The translations under genes and the position numbers were made by a program. From NCBI GenBank assembly GCA_963841885.1, contig CAWJEK010000009.1:248001-312000 (forward strand): a DNA stretch of 64,000 nucleotides. Direction: 5' to 3'. The notes under the pieces were generated by a model. That model was not told where the DNA came from, did not search any database, and saw only the letters and a program-made list of their open reading frames with translations. This stretch comes from Bog-756 sp963841885 (GTDB lineage Bacteria > Actinomycetota > Acidimicrobiia > Acidimicrobiales > RAAP-2). Positions 29,056 through 37,294 of the stretch are shown here, piece after piece (the stretch's first letter is position 1; the number at the start of each line of letters is the position of its first letter).

Positions 29056-30447
29056 TCAGGCATCGACGGGCAGTGCCTGCTGGTCGTCCATCATCTGGCC
29101 CATCACCATCCGGATGAACTCGTCCGCCTCGTCGGTCATCCCCCCGGCCACGCCGCCGTAGATGGCACCCGAGGCGGGGGCCTCGGACGCGTGCTCGACG
29201 GCGTAGGCGACCGCATCGGCCAGGTCGGTGGCCCAGGCGGCGGCCACCCCGGGTGCCGTCTGGGGCCGGGTGACGGCCATGTGCAGCGCGTTCGGGTACT
29301 GCTGGCCGTTGAGACGCCAGCCGCGGGTGCGCAGGAAATCGTTGACCAGGTAGATGTCGAAGTCGTCCGAGGTGAAGCTGAACAGGAAGCTCGGCTCGCC
29401 CATGATGCGGAGCTGGGGGTGGCTGCGCACGGCGGCCTGCATGGCCGCGGAGGTGGCGAAGATCTGCTCGGCGTAACGGCGGTAGCCCTCGCGGCCGAGC
29501 TGGACCATCGAGGCCCACGTGGCCGCCAGCAGACCTCCCGAGCGGGAGCCGTCCATTCCCGGTGAGCAGTACTTGCCCCCGCTCCACGAGGTGTTGAAGA
29601 AGTACTGGGCGTTGCGGAGCGCCTTGTCCCGGAAGGACAGGACCGAGGTGCCCTTCAGGGCGTAGCCGTACTTGTGGGTGTCGGCCGAGATGGACGTGAC
29701 GCCCGGCACCCGGAAATCGAACACCGGGATGTCGTACCCGAGCTCCTGGCCGAAGGGGAGGATCCAACCGCCGAGGCAGCCGTCGACGTGCAGGCCGATG
29801 CCGTGCTCGAGGGCGATGTCGGAGAGCGCGTCGATCGGATCCACGGTCCCGTAGCCGTAGTTGCAGGCCGATCCCACCAGGGCGATCGTGGCGTCGTCGA
29901 CCGCATCGGCGACCCAGGCGGTGTCGACCCGGGTGGTCACCGGATCGACGGGGGCGACGCGGAGCTCGATACCGAACAGGTGGCAGGCCTTGTCGAACGC
30001 CGGATGGGCCGTCTCCGGCTTGATCACGTTGGGCCGGACGATGCCCCGGGTGGCCGAGGCGTGGTCGCGGTAGGCGAGCACCGCGTGACAGATGCTGCCC
30101 GTGCCGCCCGACGAGACCAGTCCCACCGGTTCGGTGCCCTGCACGGCCTCGGCATGGAGCAGGTCGAGTGTCATGGCGATGATCTCGGACTCGAACCGGG
30201 TGGCGCTCGGACACATGTCCCGTTGCAGCACGTTCACGTGTGAGAACAGGGCGAACGCCTGGTTGAGGAAGTCGTAGTGGTCGTGGTCGCCGCAGTACAT
30301 CGTGCCCGAGCACCGGCCCGACTCCCAGGTGGCGTCCTCCGCCGACGCCATGGCCGCCAGGATGGCGAGGACCTCGTCCCGGGGGAGCCCGTGATCGGGC
30401 AGCGTGCGGTTCACCGGCGCCAGGTCGGCGTAGGGGGCGGGGCTCAT
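29056..30447 (-). CDS. PLP-dependent group II decarboxylase / sphingosine-phosphate-lyase-like protein
   Basis: A 463-residue fold-type I PLP enzyme. The cofactor Lys is in SISADTHKYGYALKGTSVL, the classic S-x-D-x-HKYG motif. GLHVDGCLGGWILPFG carries the Asp that contacts the pyridine nitrogen, and SSGGTGSICHAVLAYRDHA is the phosphate-binding loop. Relatives are sphingosine-1-phosphate lyase and glutamate/tyrosine decarboxylases, which cleave a C-C bond of phosphorylated amino alcohols or decarboxylate amino acids. The pairing with a kinase downstream favours the phospho-lyase reading. The TetR gene upstream is co-oriented and may regulate the pair. Confidence 0.82.
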   Translation of the reverse strand: MSPAPYADLAPVNRTLPDHGLPRDEVLAILAAMASAEDATWESGRCSGTMYCGDHDHYDFLNQAFALFSHVNVLQRDMCPSATRFESEIIAMTLDLLHAEAVQGTEPVGLVSSGGTGSICHAVLAYRDHASATRGIVRPNVIKPETAHPAFDKACHLFGIELRVAPVDPVTTRVDTAWVADAVDDATIALVGSACNYGYGTVDPIDALSDIALEHGIGLHVDGCLGGWILPFGQELGYDIPVFDFRVPGVTSISADTHKYGYALKGTSVLSFRDKALRNAQYFFNTSWSGGKYCSPGMDGSRSGGLLAATWASMVQLGREGYRRYAEQIFATSAAMQAAVRSHPQLRIMGEPSFLFSFTSDDFDIYLVNDFLRTRGWRLNGQQYPNALHMAVTRPQTAPGVAAAWATDLADAVAYAVEHASEAPASGAIYGGVAGGMTDEADEFIRMVMGQMMDDQQALPVDA

Positions 30448-30555
30448 GGGCGACTCCTCAGGGGTGCGGGACCGGTCGGACCGGTCTCCGCACGGTACTG
30501 CGCCCCCGTCCCGTCGTCGGCCGCGGCGGTGGGTCCGATCCTGGGTGGCGGGGGT

Positions 30556-31173
30556 TCACGTGGAGCGCTCGAGCATCGCCCGGGACAGTCGAAAGAGTTC
30601 GGACCGGAGCGTGTCGTCGTCGAGGTCGGCCACCAGGGGATGGGTCACCGCCCCGCCGATGGCCGACGTGATCATCGCCGCCCCGACCCGGTCCCGGGGG
30701 CTGGTCCCACCTCCGAGGAGGACGCCGAACAGGCGTTGCATGAACTGTTGGAAGGGTTCGAACTCGCCGAGGAGCCGGACGATGACCGGATCGTGCTGCA
30801 GGGTGCCCACCATGCGACGCCGGGTCACGGCCAGCTCGATCACCCGGTGCAGCAACGCCTCGACGGTCTCCGGGCCCGGTTCGCCGGCCTCGGCCGCCGC
30901 CAGGGCTCCGTCGAGATTGGCCAACTCGATCTCGACCGCCCCGACCACGATCGCCTCCTTCGTCTTGAACTGGTGGTACACCGCCGCCTTGGTGACCCCG
31001 AGGTCGTCGGCGATCATCTGCAACGACGTCCCGTGGACACCGTGGGCGGCGAACAGGTCGAGCGCCACCACCAGGACGCGCATCTGCGCCTCGCTGTACC
31101 GGAGTGACCCGACGCGGTGCATGTGGTCAGGCTCCGCGGGGGTCATCGGCCCGACGCTAGCTGTGTTGTCCAT
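30556..31173 (-). CDS. TetR-family regulator
   Basis: A 205-residue one-component repressor. The N-terminal HTH reads LDLFAAHGVHGTSLQMIADD then LGVTKAAVYHQFKTKEAIV, a very good TetR_N match. The C-terminal ligand domain (EALLHRVIELAVTRRRMVGT and after) is variable. ATG 31173 is taken as the start; ATG 31146 is equally possible. It lies 108 bases upstream of the PLP enzyme and kinase genes on the same strand and diverges from the duplicated-domain gene, so it could control either. No operator is obvious. Confidence 0.88.
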   Translation of the reverse strand: MDNTASVGPMTPAEPDHMHRVGSLRYSEAQMRVLVVALDLFAAHGVHGTSLQMIADDLGVTKAAVYHQFKTKEAIVVGAVEIELANLDGALAAAEAGEPGPETVEALLHRVIELAVTRRRMVGTLQHDPVIVRLLGEFEPFQQFMQRLFGVLLGGGTSPRDRVGAAMITSAIGGAVTHPLVADLDDDTLRSELFRLSRAMLERST

Positions 31174-31263
31174 CCACGTTGGTAGGGCCGTCCGGTGCCG
31201 CTTGGCCCGGGGTAGCCGATCGGCTACTCTCGATCCACCGGCGACCTACCGAGGGGGACCAAC

Positions 31264-32400
31264 GTGGCCGAAGAACCCCGAGACCACCAGCTCGACGAGT
31301 TCCTGGAGATCCGCAAACCCGGCGCCCACCTGGAAGAGGGCGTCATCGAGGACGACTTCGTCCTCATGCTGGGCGTCGACCTCACCAACTTCCCCAAGTT
31401 CCCGCGGGTCGACGACGACGTGACGTACGCCAAGGGCGCGCTCGACATCCGCGACCAGCTCGACGTCGACTCGGGGGCCGAACTCCCCGACTACAGCGGT
31501 CCGTACCGGGCCGATCTGCGCTACACCGACTTCTCCGTCGAAGCCCTGGCCACCCGTTTCCTGCCCTGGGCCGAGGCGTACCGGGAGGCGTGCATCGACG
31601 CGTGGTCGGCCGAGGTGGGCGATCGCTACGGCGCCGACGTCGCATCCGAGATCGAGTGGACCGCCTGGAACGATCAGATCCGTCCCGAACTCGAGCGGAT
31701 GGCGGGCGAGTTCCTACCCACCGGCACCGTCTACGAGGATCCCAATCGACTCGTCCCCCCCGAGGACCGGATCGGTACACGGGTCGTGTACACGGGCCTC
31801 TTCACCCCGGGCCCCGGCGCCGTCGGGCTCTCGAAGTCCGAGCTGGTCACCTGGCTGCTCGGCAGCCACGAGTACCTGCTCCAGTGCATCGAGGGCTGGG
31901 CCGCCCAGATCGTCGTCCGCTACGGCCTCGACTCCATGTTCGACATCCAGTGGGCCATCTGGGGCGACACCGTGCTCCCGATGGCGAAGCGGCTCAAGGC
32001 CGAGTACCTCGGGATCACCGGCGACACGGTGGCCGACTGGATGAAGGACCTCCAGGTCGATGCCACCGCCATGCCGGGCAAAGCGTTCGACGTGTCGTTC
32101 GAAATGCCGGAGCCCGATGTCGGGATCATGACCTTCAACCGGTGCGTGGCCGCCGACCAGTGGGAGACGATGGGTCGGCCGGACATCCTCGAGAAGAACT
32201 GCCATTCGACCTGCCCGAAGTCGATGATCGAGACCACCAGGATGTACAACCCGAACATGAAGGTCGACATCCTCGCCATCCCGCCCCGCAAGGACCCGGG
32301 CGACGTCTGCTGCAAGTGGCGCTTCAGCATGCGGGACGAGGCCGACCCCGAGTACGTGCCCGTAACCCTGACCACCAAGCCGGATCCCCTACGCCCCTAG
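31264..32400 (+). CDS. unrecognised protein with internal duplication and C-terminal Cys cluster
   Basis: A 378-residue soluble protein from GTG 31264 (GAGGGGG upstream). I do not recognise it. Residues 90-152 and 190-252 are similar: both contain Y-x-x-C-I-x-x-W, RYG-x-D and I-x-W-x-x-W-x-D-x-x-x-P. For example YREACIDAW with IEWTAWND, and YLLQCIEGW with IQWAIWGD. The third part (about 265-350) has cysteines at 274, 293, 297, 329 and 330, within FNRCVAADQWE, KNCHSTCPKS and GDVCCKWRF, which suggests a metal site. The general shape recalls the DUF6125/ATC-hydrolase group, but that is a guess. It is divergent from the TetR gene. Confidence 0.7.
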   Translation: MAEEPRDHQLDEFLEIRKPGAHLEEGVIEDDFVLMLGVDLTNFPKFPRVDDDVTYAKGALDIRDQLDVDSGAELPDYSGPYRADLRYTDFSVEALATRFLPWAEAYREACIDAWSAEVGDRYGADVASEIEWTAWNDQIRPELERMAGEFLPTGTVYEDPNRLVPPEDRIGTRVVYTGLFTPGPGAVGLSKSELVTWLLGSHEYLLQCIEGWAAQIVVRYGLDSMFDIQWAIWGDTVLPMAKRLKAEYLGITGDTVADWMKDLQVDATAMPGKAFDVSFEMPEPDVGIMTFNRCVAADQWETMGRPDILEKNCHSTCPKSMIETTRMYNPNMKVDILAIPPRKDPGDVCCKWRFSMRDEADPEYVPVTLTTKPDPLRP

Positions 32401-32458
32401 CCGGGCCCCGGGCCGGACGGCGCTCCCGAGGCACCCGGTGTCGGCGGGTCCGTCGCCC

Positions 32459-32740
32459 CTAGTCGGAACCGAATGACTGGGGCAGCACGTCCCACGCCGC
32501 TTCCGACTGGTCCTCGACTCCGGGCTCGCCGGCCCGGAGGAGGTCGCTCCCCCCGGCGCCCGACGCGGCGGCGGGCTCTTCGGGCACCAGGGGCCCGGAC
32601 ACCGCGGTGGCGGGCGGCGGATCCGTGGACTCGACCGCCCCGTCCTTGACCAGTGACGTGGGCACACCGTCGGAGAACCAGCGGTACTGGTGGAGTCCGA
32701 ACGGGTCCTCGTACCATCCCTCCGCGGTCACGTCGCTCAT
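32459..32740 (-). CDS. DUF2510-type small protein
   Basis: A 93-residue protein. Its first 30 residues are a DUF2510 motif, here EGWYEDPFGLHQYRWFSDG then VPTSLVKDG, matching the actinobacterial GWYPDP-x(2-5)-RWWDG pattern. The rest is acidic, Pro/Ala/Gly-rich and probably disordered. DUF2510 often sits beside membrane or secretion proteins, but none is adjacent here. Function unknown. Confidence 0.7.
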   Translation of the reverse strand: MSDVTAEGWYEDPFGLHQYRWFSDGVPTSLVKDGAVESTDPPPATAVSGPLVPEEPAAASGAGGSDLLRAGEPGVEDQSEAAWDVLPQSFGSD

Positions 32741-32890
32741 CGGCCGACCCTACCGCTCACCGGCACGGAAAACGTCCCGGATCACCGGACCGGGTTCCCG
32801 CCGGTCGAGCCCGGGCGGAGCGACGGACCGATGGTGCACTCGCCTACAGTGCGCCTCGACCGGCGGATCGTGGCTGCGGAGGACGATGAG

Positions 32891-33653
32891 ATGGCGACCT
32901 ATGTTCTGGTGCACGGTGGGGGACACGGGGGCTGGTGCTACCAGCGGGTGGCCCGGCTCCTGCGGAGCGACGGCCACGAGGTGGTGACGCCGACCATGAC
33001 CGGCCTCGGCGAGCGGTCCCACCTGCTCGACGGTCGGGTGGATCTGAGCCTCCACATCGAGGACATCGTGGCCGTGCTCCACTACGAGGACCTCACGGAC
33101 GTGATCCTGGTGGGCCACAGCTACGGAGGGATGGTCGTCACCGGCGTGGCGGACCGGGCCGCCGGGCGGGTGGGGAAGCTCGTCTACCTCGATGCCGCCA
33201 CCCCCCGGAACGGGCAGTCCCTGGTGGACGTGGCCGGCCCGACGCTGGAGCTCGCCCGTCCCTCCGGGCGGACGGTCGACGGAATGGAGCTCGTGCTGCT
33301 CCCGTCGCCCGATGCCGGGCTGTTCTACGGGGTGACCGATCCCGAGGACCTCGCCTGGATGGCCGACCGGCTCACTCCGCAACCGTGGGCGTGCTTCGAG
33401 GAGAAGCTGGAGCTGGTGCACGAGGACGAGCTGGCCGCCATCCCGCAGTACCACATCGTCTGCACGTCGACTCTGGCCACGCCGGGATCCGGAGCTCATG
33501 GAGGACGCCCGCCGGCGGGGTCGCCTCTGGGACGTCGACACCGGTCACGACCTCATGATCACCGAGCCCCGACGGGTCGCCGACGCCCTCCTCGAGGTGG
33601 CGCGGGGCCTGAGGGATCGCGGGCCGGTCAGGGACGCCGGGCGAACGGCATGA
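32891..33653 (+). CDS. alpha/beta-hydrolase, esterase/hydroxynitrile-lyase type (frame-disrupted)
   Basis: A small alpha/beta-hydrolase of the salicylate-esterase/hydroxynitrile-lyase-like group. The front MATYVLVHGGGHGGWCYQRV, the TPTMTGLGERSHLL loop and the nucleophile elbow GHSYGGMV are diagnostic. Near 33485 the frame changes; the new frame continues RDPELMEDARRRGRLWDVDT and GHDLMITEPRRVADALLEVA, giving the catalytic His. The last 26 bases overlap the convergent NlpC/P60 gene. Apart from the indel all active-site parts are present. Substrate unknown. Confidence 0.8.
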
Positions 33654-34869
33654 TCTGGGCCGTGCCCCACTGGTCGAAGGTGTTGAGCTGCACGACGTCG
33701 CCGGTGGCCTCCACGATCCGATCGCCACCCACGTAGATCGCCGTGTGGTAGACGGTCGTCCAGTCACCGGTGTCGGTCCCCCAGAAGACCAGGTCCCCCG
33801 CTTCGAGCTGGCCCAGGGTGATCTGGATCCCGGCCGTGTGGTACTGGTCGTCGGCCACCCGGGCGAACCCGATGCCGGCCCCGTGCTCCCACGAGGCGAG
33901 GGCCAGGCCCGAGCAGTCGTAGCCGACCGGTCCGTTCCCGCCCCAGATATAGGGCTTGCCCAGCTGCTGGAACGCGAAGAGCACGGCCTCGTCACCCGGG
34001 GTGATCGGTTGGAAGAGCAACGCCTGGGGAGGGATGGTCTGGCCTGCCGCCCCGCCGTAGGCCTGGGCCGTGCCGTTCTGCTGGACGATCCAGTAGCCGT
34101 TGTCGGTGGACGTGGGAACCAGCCGGCGCACCGGTTCCGACGGCGAGGCGGCGCCCGAGCCGAAGTAGGAGGCCTCGCCGAACGCGAAGACCCCACCGTC
34201 GGCCGCCACCATCCAGTAGCCACGCCCGTTGACCAGGGCGGTCATCGCCACGATCGGCTGGTTGAGCACGAGGTTGCCGGTCGACCCGTAGAAGCCGGCG
34301 GTGCCGAACGCGAAGACCCCACCGTCCCGCGCCACCAGCCAGTAGCCGCCGCCCCCGGGGGCGACCGCCATACCGACGATCGGTTGGTTGAGGTGGAGGT
34401 TGCCGGTCGACCCGTAGAAGCCGGCGTCCCCGAAGGCGAACACCCCGCCGTCGGCGGCCACCAGCCAGTAGCCCCGGTCGTCCGGAGTCTGGGCCATGCC
34501 GACGATCGGCTGGTTGAGGGCGATGTTGCCCGTCGAGCCGTAGAAGCCGGCGCTGCCGTAGTCGAACACCCCGCCGTCGCTGGCGACCAGCCAGTAGCCG
34601 GTCAGCGCATGGTCGGTGACGGCGGCCACGATCGGCCGGTTGAGTAGGGGGGGTGCACCGTAGGACGGGACGCCGTAGGCCTCGACCCCTCCCGACGGGG
34701 TGACCAGCCAGAAGTTGTCGGAGACGCCCACCACGCCGGGCACCGAACGGGGTGCGGCGGCCCCGGCCGGTGGAGCGGTGGGCGCCAGCGGTCCGAGGGT
34801 CACCACGGCCAGGACGACCGCCACCGCCACCGCCCATCGGCGCCCGCCCGCATCGCTGAACCTGCCCAT
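33628..34869 (-). CDS. secreted NlpC/P60 peptidase with six surface repeats
   Basis: A secreted cell-wall hydrolase of about 413 residues. The signal peptide (WAVAVAVVLAVVTLGPLAP) precedes six repeats of about 42 residues, each close to GYWLVAADGGVFAFGDAGFY, then GSTGN and LNQPIVGMA. The C-terminal NlpC/P60 domain has the catalytic Cys in GYDCSGLALASW and His in TVYHTAIYVGGDR. It cleaves stem-peptide bonds in peptidoglycan; the repeats probably form a binding module. ATG 34869 has GGAGG five bases upstream. A palindromic region precedes it. Confidence 0.88.
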   Translation of the reverse strand: MGRFSDAGGRRWAVAVAVVLAVVTLGPLAPTAPPAGAAAPRSVPGVVGVSDNFWLVTPSGGVEAYGVPSYGAPPLLNRPIVAAVTDHALTGYWLVASDGGVFDYGSAGFYGSTGNIALNQPIVGMAQTPDDRGYWLVAADGGVFAFGDAGFYGSTGNLHLNQPIVGMAVAPGGGGYWLVARDGGVFAFGTAGFYGSTGNLVLNQPIVAMTALVNGRGYWMVAADGGVFAFGEASYFGSGAASPSEPVRRLVPTSTDNGYWIVQQNGTAQAYGGAAGQTIPPQALLFQPITPGDEAVLFAFQQLGKPYIWGGNGPVGYDCSGLALASWEHGAGIGFARVADDQYHTAGIQITLGQLEAGDLVFWGTDTGDWTTVYHTAIYVGGDRIVEATGDVVQLNTFDQWGTAQIMPFARRP

Positions 34870-34881
34870 CGTGCCTCCCAC

Positions 34882-34922
34882 GGTCTGGTGGTAGACCACA
34901 CTCTAAGTGGTCAAGCTACCAC
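34882..34922. promoter_or_regulatory. nested palindromes upstream of the NlpC/P60 gene
   Basis: Three inverted repeats overlap. GGTCT/AGACC lies at 34882-34886 and 34893-34897. GACCAC/GTGGTC lies at 34894-34899 and 34907-34912. GTGGTAG/CTACCAC lies at 34888-34894 and 34916-34922. They lie 13 to 53 bases before the ATG, where a repressor site or folded leader would act. I see no conserved c-di-AMP riboswitch sequence. Confidence 0.45.
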
Positions 34923-34971
34923 CCACCGTGGCGAAACGACCAGGGCCGAACGGGCTGCCGGGACGCCCCGG

Positions 34972-35766
34972 TCAGCCGACGGTGGCGATACCCCCGTCTA
35001 CCGGGATGATCGCCCCCGTCAGGTAGGCCCCGGCCCGCGAGGCCAGGAAGATGGTGACCCCTGCCATATCGTCCGGTCGGCCGATGCGCTTGAGCGGCGC
35101 CCCTGCGGCGATCTGGTCGCCGAAGGCGTCGAGGGTGGCGGCCATCATCTTCGACTCGAACGGTCCGGGGGCCACGGCGTTGACGGTGACGGAAGGGGCC
35201 AACCGGCGGGCCAGGTGGCGGGTCAGTTGGTGCACGGCGGCCTTGGACGCCGAGTACGAGTACGACTCGAGGACGGGAACGTGGATCCCGTCGATCGACC
35301 CGATGTTGATGACCCGGGCCGGATCGTCCTCGCTCGAGGCGGCCTCGAGGAGGGGCAGGAAGAACTTGGTGGTGTGGAAGACGCCCTGGACGTTGAGGTC
35401 GAGCACGCGGGACCACGAGGCGGTGTCGTGTTCGGCCAGGGGCGCCCCCCACGTGGCGCCGGCGTTGTTCACCAGCACGTGGACGCGGTCGTGGTCGGCG
35501 GCGACCTCCTCGGCGAAGACGCGCGCCCCCTCCTCGGTCGACAGGTCGGCCGCCAGCCCACGGCACCGGCCGAAGGCCGAGAGTTCCGTCACGGTGTGCT
35601 CCACCGCGTCCGCCTTGCGCGAGGCGATCACCACGTCGGCCCCGGCGCCGACGAAGCCCGCGGCGATCATCCGCCCGATCCCGCGGGAGCCGCCGGTGAC
35701 CACGACGGTCTTGTCGGCGACGTCGAAGAGGGCGGCGGGCGGCGTGGGTGCGGTGGGCGGGGTCAT
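34972..35766 (-). CDS. short-chain dehydrogenase/reductase (SDR)
   Basis: A 264-residue classical SDR, intact. The cofactor loop is VVTGGSRGIGRMIAAGF (TGxxxGIG), with SRK after the second strand suggesting NADP preference. NNAGATW is the adenine-ring stabilising NNAG, and IGSIDGI...YSYSASKAAVHQLT contains the Ser and the Y-x-x-x-K catalytic pair. The C-terminus ends PVDGGIATVG. The RhlG/FabG-like layout fits a 3-oxoacyl or secondary alcohol reductase. It is divergent from the acyl-CoA dehydrogenase gene 62 bases away. Confidence 0.88.
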   Translation of the reverse strand: MTPPTAPTPPAALFDVADKTVVVTGGSRGIGRMIAAGFVGAGADVVIASRKADAVEHTVTELSAFGRCRGLAADLSTEEGARVFAEEVAADHDRVHVLVNNAGATWGAPLAEHDTASWSRVLDLNVQGVFHTTKFFLPLLEAASSEDDPARVINIGSIDGIHVPVLESYSYSASKAAVHQLTRHLARRLAPSVTVNAVAPGPFESKMMAATLDAFGDQIAAGAPLKRIGRPDDMAGVTIFLASRAGAYLTGAIIPVDGGIATVG

Positions 35767-35828
35767 GGGAGGGGAAGGTACCCCACCCCGGCCGGGCGGG
35801 TATCGTCCGCAGCCATGGGAACGCCACC

Positions 35829-37172
35829 GTGTACCTCGCCCTGAACGACGCGCAGCTGGCGCTGCAGGCCGAGCTTCGCACCTACTTCGCCGATCTGGCG
35901 GCCACCACCCCGGGACCCGGCGGTCGTCCCGACTACGTCGCCACCATCCGGCGGATGGGGGACGACGGCTGGCTGGGCATCGGCTGGCCGGTCGAGTACG
36001 GGGGGCACGGGCGGGGGCCGATCGACCAGATGATCTTCGTCGAGGAGTCGCACTGGGCGGGGGTGCCCCTGCCGCTGCTGACCCTCAACAGCGTGGGTCC
36101 GGCGATCATGCAGCTCGGCACCGACGAGCAGCGGGAGCGTTTCCTGCCGGCCATCCTGCGGGGGGAGGTCCACTTCTCGATCGGCTACACGGAGCCGGGG
36201 GCCGGGACCGACCTGGCCTCGCTCCAGACCCGGGCCGTGCGCGACGGCGACGAGTACGTGATCAACGGTCGGAAGCTCTACACCAGTGCCATCCAGTACG
36301 CCGACTACGTCTGGCTGGCCGCCCGCACCGACCCGGACGCTCCGAAGCACAAGGGGCTCTCGGTGTTCATCGTTCCGGTCGACACCCCGGGCTTCAGCTG
36401 GACGCCGCTGCCGACGATGGCCGGGGAGTTCACCAGCTCCACCTTCTACGAGGACGTGCGGGTGCCCGCCGCCAACCTGGTGGGGGAGGAGAACGGCGGG
36501 TGGAAGTTGATCACCAACCAGCTCAACTTCGAGCGGGTGGCCATCTGTCCGGTGTCGGGCATCCTGCGCAGCATCACCGAGGTGCGTGGGTGGGCCCAGG
36601 AGACCCGGTCGGCCGACGGCCGGAGGGTGATCGACCAGGAGTGGGTCCAGATCCAACTGGCCCGCCTGTGGGCCCGGGCCGAGTACCTGAAGCTCATCAA
36701 CTGGAAGGTCGCCTGGGCCGCCGACAAGGGTCTCAATCCGGCGGATGCCTCCGCCACCAAGGTCTACGGCAGCGAGTTCGCCCTGGAGGCCTACCGGGTC
36801 CTGCTCGAGATCGTGGGCCAGGCCGGGTACCTGGCCGAGGGATCGCCGGGGGCCGTCCTGGGCGGCCACCTCGAACAGCGGGCCCGGGGCCAGACGATCT
36901 TCACGTTCGGCGGTGGGACGAACGAGATCCAGCGGGACATCATCGCCTGGGTGGGCCTCGGCCTACCGCGGGCGGCGCGCTCGAGCCGGACCCGGCCATC
37001 CGGTGCCCGGCGGTGTCGCCGGAGCGGGAGGACGAGTCGGGGCCCCGGACCTCGGAGAGGCGATCGACCGGGAATGCCAGCACGGGGACGACGATCATCT
37101 CGGGTCGTGAGAAGTCGGTGCGGTCGGTGCGGAAGTCCGGCCCGTGGTGGTCGGTCGATGCCATGTGGTTGA
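35829..37172 (+). CDS. acyl-CoA dehydrogenase
   Basis: An FAD-dependent acyl-CoA dehydrogenase. GYTEPGAGTDLASLQTRAVR is signature 1, FTSSTFYEDVRVPAANLVGE follows in the mid domain, and the C-terminal QTIFTFGGGTNEIQRDIIAW is signature 2 with the FAD-binding GGT-x-EIQ. GTG 35829 gives the usual N-terminus. The expected end, LGLPRAA near 36985, has no stop, and the frame runs 62 odd, Arg-rich residues further to 37172. A lost stop or indel near 36990 is likely. It resembles the alpha-type subunits used in steroid side-chain or branched acyl oxidation. Confidence 0.82.
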   Translation: MYLALNDAQLALQAELRTYFADLAATTPGPGGRPDYVATIRRMGDDGWLGIGWPVEYGGHGRGPIDQMIFVEESHWAGVPLPLLTLNSVGPAIMQLGTDEQRERFLPAILRGEVHFSIGYTEPGAGTDLASLQTRAVRDGDEYVINGRKLYTSAIQYADYVWLAARTDPDAPKHKGLSVFIVPVDTPGFSWTPLPTMAGEFTSSTFYEDVRVPAANLVGEENGGWKLITNQLNFERVAICPVSGILRSITEVRGWAQETRSADGRRVIDQEWVQIQLARLWARAEYLKLINWKVAWAADKGLNPADASATKVYGSEFALEAYRVLLEIVGQAGYLAEGSPGAVLGGHLEQRARGQTIFTFGGGTNEIQRDIIAWVGLGLPRAARSSRTRPSGARRCRRSGRTSRGPGPRRGDRPGMPARGRRSSRVVRSRCGRCGSPARGGRSMPCG

Positions 37173-37224
37173 CGTCGGAGCGGTGGCGCCCCACCTTGAC
37201 CGCATCCGTCCGATTCAGGACCAA
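36940..37224 (-). CDS. possible hypothetical protein
   Basis: A 94-codon frame opposite the uncertain C-terminal extension of the acyl-CoA dehydrogenase. The first 55 residues (HRSDVNHMASTDHHGPDF, then TDRTDFSRPEMIVVPVLAFP) look protein-like with good codon choice; the rest is low complexity. It could be the real gene here, with the dehydrogenase ending earlier, or a shadow. No family recognised. Confidence 0.25.
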   Translation of the reverse strand: MVLNRTDAVKVGRHRSDVNHMASTDHHGPDFRTDRTDFSRPEMIVVPVLAFPVDRLSEVRGPDSSSRSGDTAGHRMAGSGSSAPPAVGRGPPRR

Positions 37225-37294
37225 AGGCCCGCCGGCCCCCGCCTACACTTCCTCCCGGACGCGACCCGCGAGCGGGGTCGGGGGAAGGATCCAC

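Noticed and set aside
27020..30313. A 1097-codon minus-strand frame over the kinase and PLP enzyme genes
   Set aside because: It is rich in Arg, Gly, Pro and His and lies in a different frame from two proteins with complete catalytic motifs on the same strand.
34870..34971. A c-di-AMP (ydaO-type) riboswitch upstream of the NlpC/P60 gene
   Set aside because: Such switches often precede cell-wall hydrolases in actinobacteria, but this leader is too short and lacks the conserved core.
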